This document shows positions 18,227-27,735 of a DNA stretch of 64,000 bases, in pieces; positions within the stretch are counted from its first letter, which is position 1, and the number at the start of each line of letters is the position of its first letter. This DNA is from Pseudomonas sp. Irchel s3h17. GTDB lineage: Bacteria; Pseudomonadota; Gammaproteobacteria; Pseudomonadales; Pseudomonadaceae. The notes beneath the pieces were generated by a model. That model made no database searches. It was not told the DNA's origin and worked only from the letters and a program-made list of their open reading frames with translations. The DNA lies in NCBI RefSeq assembly GCF_900187505.1, contig NZ_FYDL01000002.1:62001-126000 (forward strand). Reading direction: 5' to 3'. Both the position numbers and the translations under genes were made by a program.

Positions 18227-18727
18227 CTACCCCTGATTTGAGATTTCTGCGTCGGCATGCTGTAGCAACCCCTCTAGCGCGGCCTTCACCGTTTGTCGGC
18301 GAACCTCATCGCGGTTACCCGGGAAGTGCCGGCACTCGCTGAAAACCGCCTCGCCAATGCCCCAGGCCAGCCAGACAGTGCCCACCGGCTTGTTCGACGA
18401 GCCGCCGTCCGGCCCGGCAATACCGCTGACCGCCACGGCGAAACGCGCCTGACTGTTGCGCTGGGCACCCCGGACCATGGCTTCGACCACCTCGCGGCTG
18501 ACCGCCCCGACCTGGACGAACAACTCGGCCGGCACTTTCAATAGCTGGGTCTTCTGGCGATTGGAATACGTGACATAGCCGGCCTCGAACCACGCCGAAC
18601 TGCCGGCAATCCGGGTGATCGCTTCGGCGATACCGCCACCGGTACAAGACTCGGCGGTGCTGACGTGGGCATTGAGAACCTGCAGGCGCCGCCCCAGTTC
18701 CGCGGCAAGCTGGGTGATTTCGTTCAC
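18227..18727 (-). CDS. pncC: Nicotinamide-nucleotide amidohydrolase PncC (CinA C-terminal domain)
   Basis: 166 residues; a stand-alone CinA C-terminal domain. PncC deamidates nicotinamide mononucleotide to nicotinate mononucleotide in the pyridine nucleotide cycle. Motifs: [24 protein letters not shown] and [21 protein letters not shown]. The N-terminal COG1058 domain of full CinA is absent, as in other Pseudomonas. Older annotation calls it cinA; the cinA-recA adjacency is conserved. Confidence 0.93.
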   Translation of the reverse strand: MNEITQLAAELGRRLQVLNAHVSTAESCTGGGIAEAITRIAGSSAWFEAGYVTYSNRQKTQLLKVPAELFVQVGAVSREVVEAMVRGAQRNSQARFAVAVSGIAGPDGGSSNKPVGTVWLAWGIGEAVFSECRHFPGNRDEVRRQTVKAALEGLLQHADAEISNQG

Positions 18728-18829
18728 GACTCTCTCCTTAAATCAGGCGGGCATGAGCGCTACCGTACACCAGCGGATTGCGCTTGCAAGACACAGACTG
18801 GATCAATTTGTGAGTAGGTCGGCACCGAT

Positions 18830-19180
18830 CTACTGCGGGTCCGCAGGGTCGTGACGAACTGCCGGTCCAGCCACCCCGATACGCTTGGCCGCCCAACGCT
18901 CGTAAAGCCCGATGGCCACATCGGCACCGGCCATGGCCGTCAGGCAACCCAGCGCCCCCGCCGTCCAGGTCGAGAGGTTGGCGGCATACAGCAGCATGAC
19001 GATCGAGACGCCGCAGATCATGCTGGAACCGGAGCGCAGGAGCAGGCGCCGCAGCAGTGACCAGCCGCGAGCGCCCGCCTTGTCGGCCCGCCACATTTCA
19101 CCTGAGACACCACCCAGCAACGTGAGGGCAATGACAAGCCAGACAGGAATATCCAGCAATGCTTGCTGTTCGTTTGTCAT
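18830..19180 (-). CDS. Phage-type holin
   Basis: 116 residues with three hydrophobic segments (about 10-27, 53-70 and 73-92) and a charged linker WRADKAGARGW between the first two. This resembles the LydA-like holins of Pseudomonas prophages and tailocins. ATG 19180 has GGGAG seven bases upstream. No endolysin, spanin or structural genes are adjacent. In fluorescent pseudomonads the cinA/mutS interval often carries a tailocin or prophage, so this is probably a remnant or a minimal lysis gene. Palindromic operator-like sites lie 86-154 bp upstream. Confidence 0.72.
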   Translation of the reverse strand: MTNEQQALLDIPVWLVIALTLLGGVSGEMWRADKAGARGWSLLRRLLLRSGSSMICGVSIVMLLYAANLSTWTAGALGCLTAMAGADVAIGLYERWAAKRIGVAGPAVRHDPADPQ

Positions 19181-19265
19181 CTCACTACTCCCGAGTGGAA
19201 AAATCGCCATGAACCCAGCCTGTCCCTGGTCGAGCAACACCTTGCTGACGGGCTCGAACACAGAC

Positions 19266-19281
19266 TATGCATGTATGCATA
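19266..19281. promoter_or_regulatory. Operator-like palindrome upstream of the holin gene (site 1)
   Basis: TATGCATGTATGCATA: perfect 7-bp arms around a 2-bp centre, 86 bp from the holin start. On the holin strand a TTGACT stretch adjoins it, a possible -35. The TGCAT/ATGCA half-sites match the palindrome over the repressor start at 20369-20379. Confidence 0.6.
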
Positions 19282-19289
19282 TACAGTCA

Positions 19290-19303
19290 ATGCACTAACG
19301 CAT
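19290..19303. promoter_or_regulatory. Operator-like site 2 upstream of the holin gene
   Basis: ATGCACTAACGCAT, of the form ATGC-N6-GCAT; repeated with two changes at 19321-19334. Confidence 0.5.
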
Positions 19304-19320
19304 TTCGTAACGCCAAATAA

Positions 19321-19334
19321 ATGCACCGACGCAT
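19321..19334. promoter_or_regulatory. Operator-like site 3 upstream of the holin gene
   Basis: ATGCACCGACGCAT, 31 bp (about three helical turns) from site 2, with the same ATGC-N6-GCAT form. Confidence 0.5.
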
Positions 19335-19380
19335 CAAAGCATCGACAGACAAGGTCTTTGCAGATATCCACAGACAGAAA

Positions 19381-19620
19381 AGCTCGCCGCGTGGCGCAAT
19401 GCTGTTCAGTCAAGAAGCGCTTGAAGTGAGTAAAAACCCCGAGGCTTGCTCGCGTTGGGGTGTGAAGCGCGCCCAACAAAGCGACTACGGCCTTTCAGAA
19501 CGAACTCGGCGATAGTTTCTGGGGCTGCTGTGCAGCCCAGCGCGAGCAAGTTCGCTCGCCACAGGGAATGTATGAGCCCCCCGATCCTTGACTGAACAGT
19601 ATTGCGCCGCGTGGCGGGCT
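19381..19620. mobile_element. MITE-like 240-bp element with ~36-bp inverted ends and internal REP
   Basis: Left end 19381-19416 and right end 19585-19620 are inverted copies; within the 30-bp core only three positions differ. Each end contains the palindrome CGCCRCGYGGCG followed by CAATRCTGTTCAGTCAAG. The interior (about 19521-19563) contains a REP-like double hairpin (GGGCTG..CAGCCC, then GCGAGC..GCTCGC). No open frame encodes a transposase and no target duplication is evident. Confidence 0.65.
19521..19563. repeat. REP-like sequence inside the inverted-repeat element
   Basis: GGGCTGCTGTGCAGCCC followed by GCGAGCAAGTTCGCTCGC; the form of a common P. fluorescens REP. Confidence 0.7.
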
Positions 19621-19638
19621 CTACCTGATAGCTGAGGG

Positions 19639-20373
19639 TTAGCGGGCGTACATACCCCACCAGAAGACGTGCCCGAGGATGACGATCTGTTCTTCCTGGA
19701 CGTCCTGGAAGCTGTAGTCCTCGTCCGGGTGTTCATCGCGATTGAAGCTGCGCAGGCGAATCCCACTCGGCAGACGATAGAGCTGTTTCACCCGCAGTTG
19801 GCCGTTATGGTTAATGGCATACAAGTCACCGTCGACAATGTCGCCGATTGCGCACTTCGCTGCATTCACCCCGACCGTGGCGCCATCGCGCAGCACCGGC
19901 AACATGCTGTTGCCGCGTACCGTCACGCATTTTGCCTGGTCGAACTGCACGCCGTTGTGGCGCAGGCTGCGCTTGCCGAAACGCAGGCTGGCGCGCTCGC
20001 TTTCCTCAATGACGAATCTTCCTGAACCGGCAGCCAATTCAACCTCGCGAAGAAAGGGCACCGACACCTCGTCGTCGTCAACGGGCGTGTCGTCATCCCA
20101 CAGGCTTATATCCTTGAGCTCCGCATGCACCGGGCTGCGTACAGCCGCCATGGACGCGGCCAGGTCGGCGCGGCCGCGCAACTGGTCGGTGCTCATGCGA
20201 AAGTACTCGGCAATCTTCGAGATATGTTTATCCGAAGGATCCGCGATCTTGCCGCCGAGAATCCGCGAGAGAGTGGACTGAGGCACCCCGGTGCGACGGT
20301 GAAGCTCCGTCGGGGAGATCCCATGCTGGTCGAGCAGCGCCCAGAGGACGGTGGAAACGTTGCGTTTTTGCAT
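19639..20373 (-). CDS. LexA-like (XRE + S24 peptidase) repressor, PrtR/CI type
   Basis: 244 residues. N-terminal helix-turn-helix (about 15-65: ISPTELHRRTGVPQSTLSRILGG) and C-terminal S24 autopeptidase. Predicted scissile Ala115-Gly116 in LAAGSG, nucleophile Ser156 in GNSMLP and base Lys196 in LRVKQLY are all present. It is therefore likely inactivated by RecA filaments after DNA damage. Such repressors control tailocin and prophage genes; the only phage gene nearby is the holin. ATG 20373 begins the family match; ATG 20382 is an alternative, and neither has a clear Shine-Dalgarno. Confidence 0.85.
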   Translation of the reverse strand: MQKRNVSTVLWALLDQHGISPTELHRRTGVPQSTLSRILGGKIADPSDKHISKIAEYFRMSTDQLRGRADLAASMAAVRSPVHAELKDISLWDDDTPVDDDEVSVPFLREVELAAGSGRFVIEESERASLRFGKRSLRHNGVQFDQAKCVTVRGNSMLPVLRDGATVGVNAAKCAIGDIVDGDLYAINHNGQLRVKQLYRLPSGIRLRSFNRDEHPDEDYSFQDVQEEQIVILGHVFWWGMYAR

Positions 20374-20379
20374 AATGCA
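20369..20379. promoter_or_regulatory. Palindrome over the repressor start codon, probable autoregulatory operator
   Basis: TGCATAATGCA (5-bp arms, 1-bp centre) overlaps the repressor ATG. A related TTTTGCATAA recurs at 20416-20425. Half-sites match site 1 upstream of the holin gene. Confidence 0.5.
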
Positions 20380-20572
20380 CATAGTGCGAGTTCTGTTCGA
20401 TGATGACAATTGCTGTTTTGCATAAGCGCTACATCAACGACAGAAACCATCCCGAGCCGTTCATCCCTGGGTCGTCCGGACCGGCCCATGGTAACCTTGC
20501 GCCCATCGCGGAAAAGCCGGGCCGATGCCCACCTTTACCCCACCCCCTTGAATGAAATCGCCTGATTACCTG

Positions 20573-23152
20573 ATGAATAAAGCACTCTCCGATCTGTCCT
20601 CCCACACGCCGATGATGCAGCAGTACTGGCGCCTGAAGAACCAGCACCCTGATCAGTTGATGTTCTACCGCATGGGTGACTTCTACGAGATCTTCTACGA
20701 AGACGCGAAGAAGGCCGCCAAGCTGCTGGACATTACCTTGACCGCCCGTGGGCAGTCGGCCGGGCAGGCGATACCGATGTGCGGGATTCCATACCACGCC
20801 GCCGAAGGTTACCTGGCGAAGCTGGTCAGGCTCGGTGAGTCGGTGGTGATCTGTGAGCAGGTCGGCGACCCGGCGACCAGCAAAGGGCCGGTGGATCGCC
20901 AGGTGGTGCGCATCATTACCCCCGGCACCGTCAGCGACGAGGCGCTGCTGGACGAGCGTCGCGATAACCTGATCGCCGCGGTACTCGGCGATGAGCGCCT
21001 GTTCGGCCTGGCCGTGCTGGACATCACCAGCGGTAACTTCACGGTGCTGGAAATCAAAGGCTGGGAAAACCTGCTGGCGGAACTGGAGCGGGTCAACCCG
21101 GTCGAGCTGATGATTCCCGACGACTGGCCAAAAGACCTGCCGGCGGAGAAGCGTCGCGGCGTTCGTCGTCGTGCACCGTGGGATTTCGAGCGTGATTCGG
21201 CGCTGAAAAGCCTTTGTCAGCAATTTTCCACCCAAGACCTCAAGGGTTTTGGCTGCGAGAACCTGACCCTGGCCATCGGCGCTGCTGGCTGCCTGTTGAG
21301 CTACGCCAAGGAAACCCAGCGTACCGCCCTGCCCCATTTGCGCAGCCTGCGTCACGAGCGCCTGGACGATACCGTGGTCCTGGACGGTGCCAGTCGCCGT
21401 AACCTGGAGCTGGACACCAACCTGGCCGGGGGCCGCGACAACACCCTGCAATCGGTGGTCGACCGTTGCCAGACCGCCATGGGCAGCCGTTTGCTGACCC
21501 GCTGGCTGAACCGCCCGCTGCGCGACCTGCAAGTGTTGCAGGCACGTCAGAGCTCGATCACATGCCTGCTCGACAGCTATCGCTTCGAACGACTGCAACC
21601 GCAATTGAAAGAAATCGGCGACATCGAGCGGATTCTCGCGCGAATCGGCCTGCGCAATGCACGCCCGCGTGACCTGGCGCGCCTGCGCGATGCGCTGGGC
21701 GCCCTGCCGGAACTGCAAGTGGCGATGGGCGAGCTGGAAGCACCACACCTGAACCAGCTGGCCGACACCGCCAGTACCTATCCCGAACTGGCCGCCCTGC
21801 TGGAAAAAGCCATCATCGACAACCCGCCCGCCGTCATTCGTGACGGGGGGGTGTTGAAGAGCGGTTACGACGCCGAACTCGACGAGCTGCAATCACTGAG
21901 CGAAAACGCAGGCCAGTTCCTGATCGACCTCGAAGCCCGCGAGAAGGCCCGCACCGGCCTGTCGCACCTGAAAGTCGGTTACAACCGGATTCACGGCTAC
22001 TTCATCGAGTTGCCGAGCAAACAGGCAGAGCAGGCACCGGCCGACTATATCCGCCGCCAGACCCTCAAGGGTGCCGAGCGCTTTATCACGCCTGAACTCA
22101 AAGCCTTCGAAGACAAGGCCCTTTCGGCCAAGAGCCGTGCGCTGGCCCGCGAAAAGATGCTCTACGAAGCGCTGCTTGAAGACCTGATCAGCCAACTGCC
22201 ACCGCTGCAGGATACCGCTGCCGCCCTGGCCGAACTGGATGTCCTGAGCAACCTGGCCGAACGCGCCTTGAACCTGGACCTGAGCTGCCCGCGATTCGTC
22301 AGCGAGCCGTGCATGCGCATCAGCCAGGGTCGTCACCCGGTGGTCGAGCAGGTGCTGACCACGCCGTTCGTGGCCAACGACCTGAGCCTGGATGACAACA
22401 CGCGAATGCTGGTGATCACCGGCCCGAACATGGGCGGTAAATCCACCTACATGCGTCAGACCGCGCTGATCGTACTGCTGGCCCATATCGGCAGCTTCGT
22501 GCCGGCAGCCAGTTGCGAATTGTCGCTGGTGGACCGCATCTTCACCCGGATCGGCTCCAGCGACGACCTGGCGGGCGGGCGCTCGACCTTCATGGTCGAA
22601 ATGAGCGAAACCGCGAACATCCTGCACAACGCCACCGAACGCAGCCTGGTGCTGATGGATGAAGTCGGCCGCGGCACCAGCACCTTCGACGGCCTGTCGC
22701 TGGCCTGGGCGGCAGCCGAGCGCCTGGCACAACTGCGTGCCTATACCCTGTTCGCCACGCACTACTTCGAACTGACGGTGCTGCCGGAGAGCCAGCCGCT
22801 GGTGGCCAACGTGCACCTCAATGCCACCGAGCACAACGAGCGCATCGTGTTCCTCCACCACGTGTTGCCCGGGCCTGCCAGCCAGAGCTACGGACTGGCG
22901 GTTGCGCAGTTGGCCGGCGTACCGACCGAGGTCATCGTACGGGCACGTGAGCATTTGAGCCGCCTGGAAACCACCAGCCTGCCCCATGAAGTGCCGACAC
23001 CGGCCAAGGGCAAACCGGCAGCGCCACAGCAAAGCGACCTGTTCGCCAGCCTGCCCCATCCGGTGCTCGACGAGCTGGCCAAGCTCAGCCTGGATGACAT
23101 GACGCCGCGTCGAGCACTCGAAATGCTCTATACACTAAAGACACTGATCTAA
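20573..23152 (+). CDS. mutS: DNA mismatch repair protein MutS
   Basis: 859 residues from ATG 20573 ([19 protein letters not shown]); an in-frame ATG at 20552 would add seven residues. MutS recognises mispairs and recruits MutL. The mismatch-binding domain includes [12 protein letters not shown], which contains the Phe-x-Glu contact motif. The ATPase domain has Walker [11 protein letters not shown], Walker [16 protein letters not shown], and a C-terminal tetramerisation region. Neither start has a strong ribosome site. It sits between the phage-like patch and fdxA. Confidence 0.96.
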   Translation: MNKALSDLSSHTPMMQQYWRLKNQHPDQLMFYRMGDFYEIFYEDAKKAAKLLDITLTARGQSAGQAIPMCGIPYHAAEGYLAKLVRLGESVVICEQVGDPATSKGPVDRQVVRIITPGTVSDEALLDERRDNLIAAVLGDERLFGLAVLDITSGNFTVLEIKGWENLLAELERVNPVELMIPDDWPKDLPAEKRRGVRRRAPWDFERDSALKSLCQQFSTQDLKGFGCENLTLAIGAAGCLLSYAKETQRTALPHLRSLRHERLDDTVVLDGASRRNLELDTNLAGGRDNTLQSVVDRCQTAMGSRLLTRWLNRPLRDLQVLQARQSSITCLLDSYRFERLQPQLKEIGDIERILARIGLRNARPRDLARLRDALGALPELQVAMGELEAPHLNQLADTASTYPELAALLEKAIIDNPPAVIRDGGVLKSGYDAELDELQSLSENAGQFLIDLEAREKARTGLSHLKVGYNRIHGYFIELPSKQAEQAPADYIRRQTLKGAERFITPELKAFEDKALSAKSRALAREKMLYEALLEDLISQLPPLQDTAAALAELDVLSNLAERALNLDLSCPRFVSEPCMRISQGRHPVVEQVLTTPFVANDLSLDDNTRMLVITGPNMGGKSTYMRQTALIVLLAHIGSFVPAASCELSLVDRIFTRIGSSDDLAGGRSTFMVEMSETANILHNATERSLVLMDEVGRGTSTFDGLSLAWAAAERLAQLRAYTLFATHYFELTVLPESQPLVANVHLNATEHNERIVFLHHVLPGPASQSYGLAVAQLAGVPTEVIVRAREHLSRLETTSLPHEVPTPAKGKPAAPQQSDLFASLPHPVLDELAKLSLDDMTPRRALEMLYTLKTLI

Positions 23153-23185
23153 CGCACAGGCTTGCAAGCTGATAGAATCTCGCGC

Positions 23186-23239
23186 GGTTTGGGATGCTGC
23201 AGGCACATAGCCTGGTCTGCAGACTATCGCTCCCAAACC
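23186..23239 (+). promoter_or_regulatory. Stem-loop in the fdxA leader
   Basis: Perfect 9-bp arms GGTTTGGGA (23186-23194) and TCCCAAACC (23231-23239) enclose two CTGCAG palindromes (23197-23202, 23217-23222). It lies 56-109 bp upstream of the fdxA start. Confidence 0.6.
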
Positions 23240-23294
23240 TGGCGACCCCACCGTGAAGGGGCGCTGCAAGCCGCGCCTGAGGAGAGAATTAGAA

Positions 23295-23618
23295 ATGACC
23301 TTCGTCGTCACCGACAACTGCATCAAGTGCAAGTACACCGACTGCGTAGAAGTCTGTCCGGTGGACTGCTTTTACGAAGGCCCGAACTTCCTGGTGATTC
23401 ACCCGGATGAGTGCATCGACTGCGCCCTATGCGAGCCAGAATGCCCTGCCGTGGCCATCTTCTCCGAAGACGAAGTCCCGGAAGAGATGCAAGAATTCAT
23501 TCAGCTGAACGTTGAGCTGGCCGAAATCTGGCCCAACATCACTGAAAAGAAAGAATCGCTGCCCGATGCCGAAGAGTGGGATGGCGTCAAAGGCAAGATC
23601 AAGGATCTCGAACGCTGA
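23295..23618 (+). CDS. fdxA: 7Fe ferredoxin FdxA
   Basis: 107 residues. Low-potential electron carrier with one [3Fe-4S] and one [4Fe-4S] cluster. Cysteines at 9, 12, 17, 21 and 25, and the second set at 40, 43, 46 and 50 ([12 protein letters not shown]) fit the Azotobacter FdI type. The C-terminal ~50 residues are acidic. ATG 23295 has GGAGAG upstream. Fpr, encoded at 9.4 kb in this window, is a possible reductant partner. Confidence 0.95.
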   Translation: MTFVVTDNCIKCKYTDCVEVCPVDCFYEGPNFLVIHPDECIDCALCEPECPAVAIFSEDEVPEEMQEFIQLNVELAEIWPNITEKKESLPDAEEWDGVKGKIKDLER

Positions 23619-23637
23619 TCCTGACAGTACCCTCGAA

Positions 23638-23659
23638 AAGGCCCCTTGCGGGCCTTTTT
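23638..23659 (+). terminator. Rho-independent terminator after fdxA
   Basis: AAGGCCC (23638-23644) pairs with GGGCCTT (23650-23656), followed by T. It lies just before the convergent 3' end of rsmZ. Confidence 0.88.
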
Positions 23660-23691
23660 GCATTCCTGGGTTGCGATACTTTTTCACGGGC

Positions 23692-23822
23692 AAAAAAAGG
23701 GGCGGTATGACCCGCCCACATTTTTTCCCTATTCCCTGTATTCCTTTTCATCATCCTGATGAATCACGTCCTTGAGATGTTCCTTGACCATCATCCTTGA
23801 TGGCTGTGTCTGTCCGTCGACA
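23692..23822 (-). ncRNA. rsmZ: RsmZ small regulatory RNA
   Basis: About 131 nt on the minus strand. It has eight GGA motifs. Two are exposed in the hairpin loops CCATC-AAGGAT-GATGG and TTCATC-AGGAT-GATGAA; the 5' end TGTCGACGGACAGACA forms another stem. It ends in a GGGCGG/CCGCCC terminator with a T7 tail (23692-23717). A -10 (TAGTAT, 23831-23836) and -35 (TTGCTC, 23853-23858) fit a start near 23822. RsmZ titrates RsmA/RsmE proteins and thereby frees mRNAs for secondary metabolites and exoproducts. The position between fdxA and rpoS is conserved in Pseudomonas. Confidence 0.95.
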
Positions 23823-23995
23823 CAGGACCCATACTAGAGAATTCCTTGGCAAGAGCAATCACAGGCAATGACCAAACGCTCCGTATAGAAACCTGAAAGA
23901 TTGTAAAAACACCCTTTAAAAACAATGAATTAACAAACAGCCCAGGGTCGTATGGACGACTGCTACCGAACATAAAAACCGAACACTTACGAAAG

Positions 23996-24013
23996 AGTAA
24001 GCCAGGGCTTACA
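23996..24013 (-). promoter_or_regulatory. GacA-type upstream activating sequence of rsmZ
   Basis: Read on the minus strand it is TGTAAGCCCTGGCTTACT, matching TGTAAG-N6-CTTACA at all but the last base. It lies 174-191 bp upstream of the rsmZ start, the usual distance. Confidence 0.9.
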
Positions 24014-24075
24014 TCAAGCTAAGAAGGTGTACGGGCAGCCCTCGAACGATTAAACATTCCACCGAATCGCGCCTA

Positions 24076-24103
24076 ACAAAAAGCCCCGGGGCTAACGGGG
24101 CTT
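24076..24103 (-). terminator. Rho-independent terminator after rpoS
   Basis: Arms AAGCCCCG (24081-24088) and CGGGGCTT (24096-24103) with a T5 run on the minus strand (24076-24080). Confidence 0.88.
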
Positions 24104-24129
24104 GTTGTGGTCACGCGGGCTGGCTCCAG

Positions 24130-25134
24130 TTACTGGAACAACGACTCGCTCGACAATCCATTCTTCTCAAGGATCTCACGCAGGCGCTTGAGACCCTCGA
24201 CCTGTATCTGTCTGACCCGTTCACGGGTCAGGCCGATTTCCAGGCCAACGTCTTCCAGCGTGCTGCTTTCATGACCACGCAGGCCGAAGCGACGGATCAC
24301 TACCTCGCGCTGCTTGTCGGTCAACTCCGAGAGCCACTGATCGATGCTCTGCGACAGGTCATCGTCCTGAAGCAGCTCACAGGGATCGGTGGGACGGTCA
24401 TCGGTAAGGGTGTCCAGCAAGGTCTTATCCGAATCCGGACCCAGCGAGACGTCGACCGAAGAAACCCGCTCATTCAAGCCGAGCATGCGCTTGACCTCGC
24501 CCACCGGTTTTTCCAGCAGGTTGGCGATTTCTTCGGGAGAGGGTTCGTGATCGAGCTTTTGAGTGAGCTCTCGCGCCGCCCGAAGGTAGACGTTGAGCTC
24601 CTTGACCACATGAATCGGCAACCGGATGGTGCGGGTCTGATTCATGATGGCGCGTTCGATGGTCTGACGGATCCACCAGGTCGCGTAGGTCGAAAAGCGG
24701 AAACCGCGCTCTGGATCGAATTTCTCCACCGCCCGGATCAGCCCAAGGTTGCCCTCTTCGATCAGGTCGAGCAACGACAGCCCACGATTGACATAGCGCC
24801 GGGCGATTTTCACCACCAGTCGCAGGTTGCTTTCAATCATGCGCTTGCGTCCGGCCGGATCGCCACGTTGCGACAGGCGCGCAAAATGAACTTCTTCTTC
24901 CGGGGACAACAAGGGGGAAAAGCCGATTTCATTGAGGTACAGCTGCGTCGCGTCGAGCGCCCGCGTGTAGTCAATGTACTTATGCTGTTTAAGTGAGGCG
25001 GAGTGCTTGGATTTGGCGCGAGTCGAAGGCATGGGAGAGCCTTCGTTCAACGTCTGATCCGATGCGACGTCGGTCTCCATCAGGAGAACCTCATCGTCGA
25101 TGTCAAACTCCGGCACTTCTTTACTGAGAGCCAT
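24130..25134 (-). CDS. rpoS: RNA polymerase sigma factor RpoS
   Basis: 334 residues. Stationary-phase and general-stress sigma factor. Region 1.2 ([16 protein letters not shown]), region 2 ([35 protein letters not shown] across 2.2-2.4), region 3 and region 4.2 ([20 protein letters not shown]) are intact. The N-terminal ~50 residues are acidic and variable. It lies downstream of nlpD, whose coding region usually holds the main rpoS promoter, and upstream of rsmZ on the same strand. Confidence 0.98.
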   Translation of the reverse strand: MALSKEVPEFDIDDEVLLMETDVASDQTLNEGSPMPSTRAKSKHSASLKQHKYIDYTRALDATQLYLNEIGFSPLLSPEEEVHFARLSQRGDPAGRKRMIESNLRLVVKIARRYVNRGLSLLDLIEEGNLGLIRAVEKFDPERGFRFSTYATWWIRQTIERAIMNQTRTIRLPIHVVKELNVYLRAARELTQKLDHEPSPEEIANLLEKPVGEVKRMLGLNERVSSVDVSLGPDSDKTLLDTLTDDRPTDPCELLQDDDLSQSIDQWLSELTDKQREVVIRRFGLRGHESSTLEDVGLEIGLTRERVRQIQVEGLKRLREILEKNGLSSESLFQ

Positions 25135-25199
25135 TGTTATAGTCCTTTGGTGAGTTCGACCTCAAGCTCAAGCGGCGCCTTTATCCTTGGCAACGCTGG

Positions 25200-25230
25200 A
25201 GCCTGTTCCCTCTACGTGATGGAACAGGCT
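25200..25230 (-). promoter_or_regulatory. 10-bp stem-loop in the nlpD-rpoS intergenic region
   Basis: AGCCTGTTCC (25200-25209) and GGAACAGGCT (25221-25230) pair perfectly with an 11-nt loop. No T-run follows, so it is more likely a leader or processing structure in rpoS mRNA than a terminator. Confidence 0.65.
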
Positions 25231-25239
25231 GGTAACAAA

Positions 25240-26097
25240 TCAACGAGCAGGCAGGAATTGCAGCGGATCTACAGGCTTACCTTGTCGGCGAATCTCAAAA
25301 TGCAGTTTCACCCGGTCTGTACCCGTTGACCCCATTTCGGCAATTGTCTGTCCGACCTTGACCTGCTGCCCCTCCCGAACCAACAACCTGCGGTTATGAC
25401 CGTAGGCACTGACGTAGGTATCGCTGTGTTTGATGATGACCAGTTCGCCGTAGCCCCGCAAGCCACTCCCGGCGTAAACCACCGTCCCATCAGACGCAGC
25501 TAAAACAGGCTGTCCCAAATCCCCGGCGATATCAATTCCTTTATTCAAACTACCGTTTGAAGAGAATTTTCCAATCAGAATGCCATTAGATGGCCATCCC
25601 CAGCCCTTGGGCGCGGGCCCGGCTGGTGGCAGCGGCGCGGAGGCCGACTTGTTTGCGACGGACGGTGCAGCGCTCTTTGTACCGGCCGATGACCCCGAAG
25701 CGGGGCTCCGCGTGACGGTGAGTTTTCCGGAAGAAGAAGTCGTTGTTGTGGACGACGTCACAGTCTGGTTCGACGTTGAACCGGAGCGCCCGTCAAAGCG
25801 AATCGTCTGACCCGGGCGAATGGTGTAGGGCGCGGGAATGTTGTTGCGTGCAGCCAGCGCTTTGTAGTCCCAACCGTAGCGAAAGGCGATGGAAAACAGG
25901 GTATCGCCCTTGCGCACGACATACTGGCCGGTAGTAACCGCGGGACGCTTGGCTGCCGCACTGCCGCCGTCGACGACCCGTACGTCACTCGATTTCGTGC
26001 TGGAACAACCGACCAACAATGAACTCAAGACAAGGCCAGTCACCAGGCACTGAAAGCTTGTGGTACCGATACGCTGTGCAATGTCCGTGAGACTCAC
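25240..26097 (-). CDS. nlpD: Lipoprotein NlpD, LysM/LytM amidase activator
   Basis: 285 residues from GTG 26097 (GGGAG upstream); a longer in-frame start at 26214 would bury the signal peptide. The lipobox LLVG-C31 makes it an outer-membrane lipoprotein. A LysM domain (about 65-110: YVVRKGDTLFSIAFRYGWDY...) binds peptidoglycan. A Ser/Thr-rich linker leads to a C-terminal LytM domain. Zinc ligands are degenerate (NKGIDI in place of HxGxD; VKLHFEI in place of HxH), as in NlpD, which activates cell-wall amidases rather than cutting itself. Confidence 0.93.
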   Translation of the reverse strand: MSLTDIAQRIGTTSFQCLVTGLVLSSLLVGCSSTKSSDVRVVDGGSAAAKRPAVTTGQYVVRKGDTLFSIAFRYGWDYKALAARNNIPAPYTIRPGQTIRFDGRSGSTSNQTVTSSTTTTSSSGKLTVTRSPASGSSAGTKSAAPSVANKSASAPLPPAGPAPKGWGWPSNGILIGKFSSNGSLNKGIDIAGDLGQPVLAASDGTVVYAGSGLRGYGELVIIKHSDTYVSAYGHNRRLLVREGQQVKVGQTIAEMGSTGTDRVKLHFEIRRQGKPVDPLQFLPAR

Positions 26098-26308
26098 CCG
26101 CCGCTCCCTTTCTGGTGGCTGAAAATAGAATATGCCGTGTTCAGGCATTAAATGTCGCAAGTATAACTGGCCGTTTGCACTTTTCCGTCGGTCAGGCGAA
26201 ATCAAGACACGCACACGTTTGCTTGCTGTTGTTCAACTGCGTTTAACCGATCGTTGCCGCTATAAGACCCGGGCAATCGAAGAGAATTCAGCGCCCTTGA
26301 ACAAATGC

Positions 26309-27722
<1,414 letters not shown>

Positions 27723-27735
<13 letters not shown>

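Larger units (their letters stand above)
19181..19638. other. 458-bp region between holin and repressor genes: operators plus inverted-repeat element
   Basis: No credible coding sequence. The left part carries three palindromic sites (19266-19334). The right part is a 240-bp element with long inverted ends (19381-19620) reaching almost to the repressor stop codon. Confidence 0.7.

Noticed and set aside
19266..19281. LexA SOS box upstream of the holin gene
   Set aside because: The sequence lacks the CTG-N10-CAG spacing seen at recA; it fits better as a site for the local repressor.
19177..19515. Short frames in the holin-repressor gap
   Set aside because: They cross the operator sites and the inverted-repeat element on both strands and show no coding features.
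25240..26097. NlpD as an active M23 endopeptidase
   Set aside because: The HxGxD and HxH zinc ligands are replaced, so an activator role fits better.
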